Assembly (NCBI GenBank): GCA_921293015.1
Contig: OV121084.1
Span: 25,420,946-25,484,945, forward strand
Length of the DNA: 64,000 nucleotides
Direction of reading: 5' to 3'
DNA from: Phorcus lineatus
Lineage: Eukaryota > Mollusca > Gastropoda > Trochida > Trochidae
The translations under genes and the position numbers were made by a program. The notes beneath the pieces were generated by a model. It was not told the origin of the DNA, searched no databases, and was given only the letters and a program-made list of their open reading frames with translations. This document shows, piece by piece, positions 59,437 through 64,000 of this stretch (within the stretch, counting starts at the first letter, position 1; each line of letters opens with the position of its first letter).

Positions 59437-60478
59437 TGAGAATTAATAATTTTAGTTTGTGCAACAACAATTTTATTTTCCCTTTAACGTTTTAGTTCTT
59501 TTTATATTCAACCTACTTTTACATTCACCCAACCGGAAGTACGTCACTTCCATTAGGGTACTTAAGCAATTACCCAGGTACTTCTGCCTCTTTATGCATT
59601 ACAAATTATTTGCTCACCCACCCTCCATCCCCAACTACACCTTTCTTCCAATAACCATTTCTGTTTCCAACGTTTTGTACCCTATTCTTACATTGCAGCT
59701 GCCATATGCACTGCCCTTCAGTTGTACAATCTACTATTTATTGCAGCCCATACACGCTGCTCCCTGTAGTTCATCGCAGCTGCCATACGCGCTGCTCCCT
59801 GTAGTTCATCGCAGCTGCCATACGCGCTGCTCCAAGTAGTTCATCGCAGCTGCCATACGCGCTGCTCCCTGTAGTTCATCGCAGCTGCCATACGCGCTGC
59901 TCCAAGTAGTTCATCGCAGCTGCCATACGCGCTGCTCCCTGTAGTTCATCGCAGCTGCCATACGCGCTGCTTCCTGTAGTTCATCGCAGCTGCCATACGC
60001 GCTGCTCCTAGTAGTTCATCGCAGCTGCCATACGCGCTGCTCCCTGTAGTTCATCGCAGCTGCCATACGCGCTGCTCCAAGTAGTTCATCGCAGCTGCCA
60101 TACGTGCTGCTCCAAGTAGTTCATCGCAGCTGCCATACGCGCTGCTCCCTGTAGTTCATCGCAGCTGCCATACGCACAGCTCCCTGTAGTTCATCGCAGC
60201 TGCCATACACGCTGCCACCTTTACTTTGCAGCTGCTTTATGCCTCACCCATTTTTAAACTTCCTATTATAAATGATTTATCATATTATCACATGTCTTTC
60301 CTAGCTATTTTCTTGCCATTTCATCGGGGTTGGTTCGGGCATTCAGCTATTCTGTACAAATATCTTTTGTCCCCCAAGGCACATGCCAATATCACATCTC
60401 CATCAGGTTTTTTTACAACCCAGTAACTTCACTATGCCCTGCTTCATCAACATTTTAATCCGAACCAGCCCCCAAATA
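59437..60478 (+). repeat. Single A2-B2 tail unit of element 3 with expanded minisatellite
   Basis: A2 59437-59616, about 14 copies of the 35-bp unit between 59700 and 60220 (element 1 units carry about six), terminal B2 60337-60478. Confidence 0.88.
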
Positions 60479-61883
60479 TTTACAACACGTTAAGAAACGT
60501 ATAATCTACTTAACAAACACAAGGAAATTAGAAACAAGCAGGTATAATAAGACAGATGCAGTTGCACGTAATATGTTTACTTAAGAACTGTGTAATTCGT
60601 TATCTAAGTAATAAAGGTAAAAGCAATAATATTTTTTTTAAAGTTTAGGTATATGCAATGAAGAGATAGAGTGTGAATGGGTGAGTGATTATGTTGCCCT
60701 TGTTTTGTGCCAAAAACAGAAATCTCGAATTCTCCATATGTTAATTGTCATTTTGACTACTACTACCATGGGTAGAAGTCCTATTTGTAACAGGGTTTCT
60801 GAAATAAAAAGTTGATTAAAAAAAAACTAAATTTACACGCGTTAAGGACTTGAGTCTAAACAAATGAAAATATTGTAAATCTACCGTATTTTTACACTAC
60901 CGAATAAGATATAACTAAAAATGTCATATCATTGATGGTATCTTTCTCTTTTGGCTTATGCCATGTCTATCTTATCAAGTGAGACAGTTAATTTATCTAT
61001 CAAAATATAACATTTTCTACCTAAAAAGAGTACCTCACTCCAAACAATAAAGAATATATCAGGCCTATCTGGTACAGAGCCGTGTTTTGATAAATGCAAT
61101 ATCAGTTTGTAGTTTTGGAGAAGGCACAGTGATTTGTACCGCTGTTAGTTATACGTCGTAGGTCGAGCAGTTGACCAATGACAACTATACTCATATGAAT
61201 TACTTGTCATTACTAAAATATTTGCCATAGGGTGTATTATTATTAATAATGAAAATCGGATTCTTTTGGGAAAAGGGTAGTATGCATTTAAAGAGACACT
61301 CTGTTTTCCCCTACCGTTTATTGTCTTATATACATGTCAAAATACCAGTTCTGATTATATTAAGTTTACTTCCGTAACGAAGTAGTTTGGACATGTAGTA
61401 GCCAGTGTCCGAACGTCCGTCCAACTTAGAGGAAACAGGGCTGTACGAGTGCGCTCTTCCCTTGTTCATAAAAAAGCATGTCACATAAATATCCCGAAAG
61501 GATGTTTATAAAGGTAAGCACATATGAGATTCATTTGTTATTTTTTTATTCTTTAAAACTTTCTTTGCATTAAAGAGTATGTTTTGTTATTTTTTGTGTT
61601 TTGTATCGAACCGACACTGTACTGAGGATCGTTTTCTGAATACAATGTTCCACCGACGTTTATGTGTATCTCCTCCCGTTATTTTTAAAGTTCTTAACCA
61701 AAAGTTAATTTTAAATGAACACCGAATCGTTTTTTGCATTGAAAAAAGCTGAGGTGTGAGAAAATACAATGAAATGTCAGACAATTTAGAACGAAATATA
61801 AATTTTCACTAAAAAATATTTATTAGAAGAACTCAAAGAAAGGAATGACAATAAGTATTTAATCATAACATGATAACATTTCC
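60479..61883. other. Unit spacer between element 3 and GH-like gene 4
   Basis: 1405 bp, nearly identical to 40128-41535 and 49854-51265. Minus-strand AATAAA at 61819-61824; no gene seen. Confidence 0.65.
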
Positions 61884-63656
61884 TCAGCGGACGTATCCTA
61901 GCAGTGACTCTGTGTGGGACCCCGGTGGACAGGCATGGTCCAAAGCATGGACATGTTGATTGTTTGGATAAGCACACCTGTTGAAAGCTCGAGGAGTTTC
62001 GGAGGTGATCACGGTCGACACGTACCCCAGTAAACTCTCTGTCTTATAACCCTCACACTTGGCATCAGGGGAGAAGAAGTGGATGGTGCCAGTGTAGCAT
62101 CTGTAGAGCGCCTTCCTGTTGTGACCTGGGCGTTTGAAGATGATGAACTGGGTGTTGGACTCTGCCCTGTTATGGTTATCATGACACAGTATACTGTCCC
62201 CAGGGCTGAAGAAGGAGCAATGCTCTCTCCATCCTGACCTCAGAAGAATTGCCCTTTCATTTGGATCCGTTGTCAGGAGGCTATCATGGGCACCCTGGTT
62301 GTACATCGAGAAGACATTGGTGTAGATGTCGCTGGTCGCCATGTTACAACATTCTTCATTCTTGTTTGTGCAGGTTGTTGCTTCGCTTCTGAACACTCGA
62401 ATACAGGACTGAAGAAGTTTGTAATATTTGTCGCCATTGTAGATGGTTGGTTCAAAATCTCTGTGAAACTCCTCCCCGTAAAGATCCACCCACAGAGGAT
62501 CCTTGTGATTGGCAAAGTAGGAAGAAGGTTTAGTGACACAGTTCTCAAGTCCCATGCTCCAGTACGTGTCCACTTTACCTGAGTAAGGGTTGGCTTGTGG
62601 CTGGGCAATGAGTTCATTCCACCCCGACACGAAGAGATAGTCCGGCTGAGCTGCAAGTGCAGCCTTCATCTGTTTCTTGAAGGTCAGTCCTGACAGGGTA
62701 CCTGCAGCTTGCCAAGGAATTGATGCACGGCCTGTCTGGAAGGTTTTGGTTACAGGGAACATGGTGCCAAGGGGCGAGTTTCGAGTCATCACTGGAGAGC
62801 AGTCAGCATCAACTACAGACGTACTATACTGCCCTCTTGGTCCCATACACGGACTCATCATACGCCAGTATCCGTCTTTCGAGTATTTACTCACTGGTTG
62901 ATTAGCCCAATTATGGACCACAGTGATTCCATTTGCCTCCAGTTGTGAAACGATAGATGGGTCCAATGCTTTTGAAGCGACGCCATGAATCACCTTCCGT
63001 CCGTTATGCTTCAGAATGAGGTCCTCATAAGAAGAGTTTGTGTAGACATTAGATAAAGCAGTCCTCCAAGCGTTGTCTCCCGAACTCAAAGGCAACCATG
63101 CAGCAATGTCTGGAGTGACAATTCCCTGGTCTCTCAGCTTCTTCCATTCCTCACATAGGACCTCAAGAGGTCGGTAGTTGATCACGTCAGCCTGGGTACT
63201 CATAATACCTAAGTTCGTCAGGTCGGCCAGGACAAAATCTACTCCAGCTTCGGTGATTTGCTTTGCATGTCGCCTCAACGTTGACTCAATATCGGGGCAG
63301 TCTGGTAGATGCCCGCTCTCGCCTGGACGCTTTCTGTAGATGCAGTAGAAACCAGCTTCTGGTTTCGTGTGGTAGTAGAATTGATGGGAGTTTGACGCAT
63401 GGTATTTTTCATAGATGTCATTCATTTTGAGTTTGTGGTTACTTCTTATAAGGTCCTCGATCGTGATCAACTTCCCGCCATTTTTGGTAACTGTCTGCTG
63501 GGCGTAGTACGCGTAGCTGTGCCACATTGAGTAGAAGATACCAACCCGTGGTAGCTGTCTTAGCGGTTCACCTTTGCTGGGCTCTAGGATGAATCCATTG
63601 CATGAGAGGATAGATAAAAGACAGCATATCCAAGAATTTATTCCACGGACAGCCAT
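61884..63656 (-). CDS. Secreted TIM-barrel glycoside-hydrolase-like protein, copy 4
   Basis: Intact 590-codon single exon. The C-terminal three quarters match copies 2 and 3, but the N-terminal part differs: signal peptide CCLLSILSCNG as in copy 1, a two-residue insertion (EPSKGEPLRQ) and SYAYYAQQTVTK in place of SYAFQGQQTVTK; it has ADLTN like copy 1. Only about 200 bp of its upstream region are shared with the other copies, after which the sequence is unique, marking the right edge of the amplified segment. Domain layout and catalytic candidates are as in copy 1. Confidence 0.88.
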   Translation of the reverse strand: MAVRGINSWICCLLSILSCNGFILEPSKGEPLRQLPRVGIFYSMWHSYAYYAQQTVTKNGGKLITIEDLIRSNHKLKMNDIYEKYHASNSHQFYYHTKPEAGFYCIYRKRPGESGHLPDCPDIESTLRRHAKQITEAGVDFVLADLTNLGIMSTQADVINYRPLEVLCEEWKKLRDQGIVTPDIAAWLPLSSGDNAWRTALSNVYTNSSYEDLILKHNGRKVIHGVASKALDPSIVSQLEANGITVVHNWANQPVSKYSKDGYWRMMSPCMGPRGQYSTSVVDADCSPVMTRNSPLGTMFPVTKTFQTGRASIPWQAAGTLSGLTFKKQMKAALAAQPDYLFVSGWNELIAQPQANPYSGKVDTYWSMGLENCVTKPSSYFANHKDPLWVDLYGEEFHRDFEPTIYNGDKYYKLLQSCIRVFRSEATTCTNKNEECCNMATSDIYTNVFSMYNQGAHDSLLTTDPNERAILLRSGWREHCSFFSPGDSILCHDNHNRAESNTQFIIFKRPGHNRKALYRCYTGTIHFFSPDAKCEGYKTESLLGYVSTVITSETPRAFNRCAYPNNQHVHALDHACPPGSHTESLLGYVR

Positions 63657-64000
63657 TTCGCAATGAAAATCTCAGTAACGAATGTTTGTCACACTGATAA
63701 ACCTGCTTATCTCGAATAGATTGGAGAAATGAAACGTTTGTCTGAAGTTGACATTATCAAAAGACAATAAAGATTATATATAGTTCAGGCCGAACTTGGA
63801 AACAGTTTTATCTATCCATTGCAGATAAGGTTTTATATTTTAGTAACATGATTTGCTAGGTTATAAAACTAGTATCCATGTGTACTGGACGTGATATCTA
63901 CACCTCTGTGTATTTATGAGGGTGTTTTTAGATTTTCATGGAAAACCAGTATTTGTCATACATATGTCTTTTGGACATGAAAAGTTCAGATGTTTTGATT
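63657..64000 (-). promoter_or_regulatory. Upstream region of GH-like gene 4
   Basis: The first 200 bp keep the GATA-type motifs found upstream of copies 1-3 (ctgataaacctgcttatctcg near 63696; tctatccattgcagataagg at 63811-63830). Immediately beyond, a TATAAAA on the minus strand (63831-63837) lies where copies 1-3 have a different heptamer. Sequence past about 63860 has no match elsewhere in the window. Confidence 0.45.

Larger units (their letters stand above)
55090..60478 (+). mobile_element. Ngaro-type YR retrotransposon 3, decayed
   Basis: Same site as the others. A1 55090-55269; the Gag-like frame of element 1 that starts at 32789 has lost its ATG here (aagggacg); main Gag-like frame with zinc knuckle 55780-56250; RT and RNase H about 56442-57917 with a run of about 20 G at 57700-57720; recombinase about 58051-58944; B1 from 59209; A2 59437-59616; terminal B2 60337-60478. 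A single tail unit but a much longer 35-bp minisatellite. Confidence 0.88.

Overview
This is an animal genome window, most likely a mollusc. It is AT-rich, with short exons bounded by GT/AG splice sites, tRNA-derived SINEs, foldback MITEs and tyrosine-recombinase (Ngaro/DIRS-type) retrotransposons. The SINE tail ending in an 'aaccccaactcactcac' type sequence is one I associate with abalone and related gastropods; the genus is a guess from memory of repeats, not a database result.

Layout. 1-5.8 kb: gene-poor, with three palindromic or foldback structures. 5.8-9.5 kb: a six-exon glyoxalase I gene (GLO1) on the minus strand, reassembled here with all phases matching (175 aa) and all four metal ligands present. 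9.77-22.6 kb: head-to-head with it, a 19-coding-exon gene on the plus strand whose spliced length (3939 nt, 1312 aa) stays in frame through every junction. It encodes a MIS18BP1/KNL2-type centromere licensing protein with two SANTA domains, a CENP-C-like motif and a SANT/Myb domain. 22.6-28.6 kb: 3' UTR and repeats, including a decayed relic of the upstream part of the next module.

28.6-63.7 kb: a tandem array of four intronless minus-strand genes (588, 588, 588 and 590 aa) for a secreted TIM-barrel, glycoside-hydrolase-like protein with C-terminal DUF5648-like repeats. Between consecutive genes lies a decayed Ngaro-type retrotransposon (Gag-like, RT, RNase H, tyrosine recombinase, split direct repeats A1...B1-A2-B2), always at the same position. 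The stretch from gene start to element is exactly 2057 bp in all three units, so the element inserted once and was then co-amplified with the gene. Unit spacings differ (12912, 9730 and 10618 bp) mainly because each element carries its own deletions and a different tail: the first has four head-to-tail 849-bp copies of the A-B tail, the other two have one.

Most notable: the double-SANTA protein built by exon-trio duplication, the intronless GH-like gene family amplified together with a YR retroelement, and the 849-bp tail array with a hairpin straddling the B/A junction. Homology statements rest on motif recognition by eye; no searches were run.
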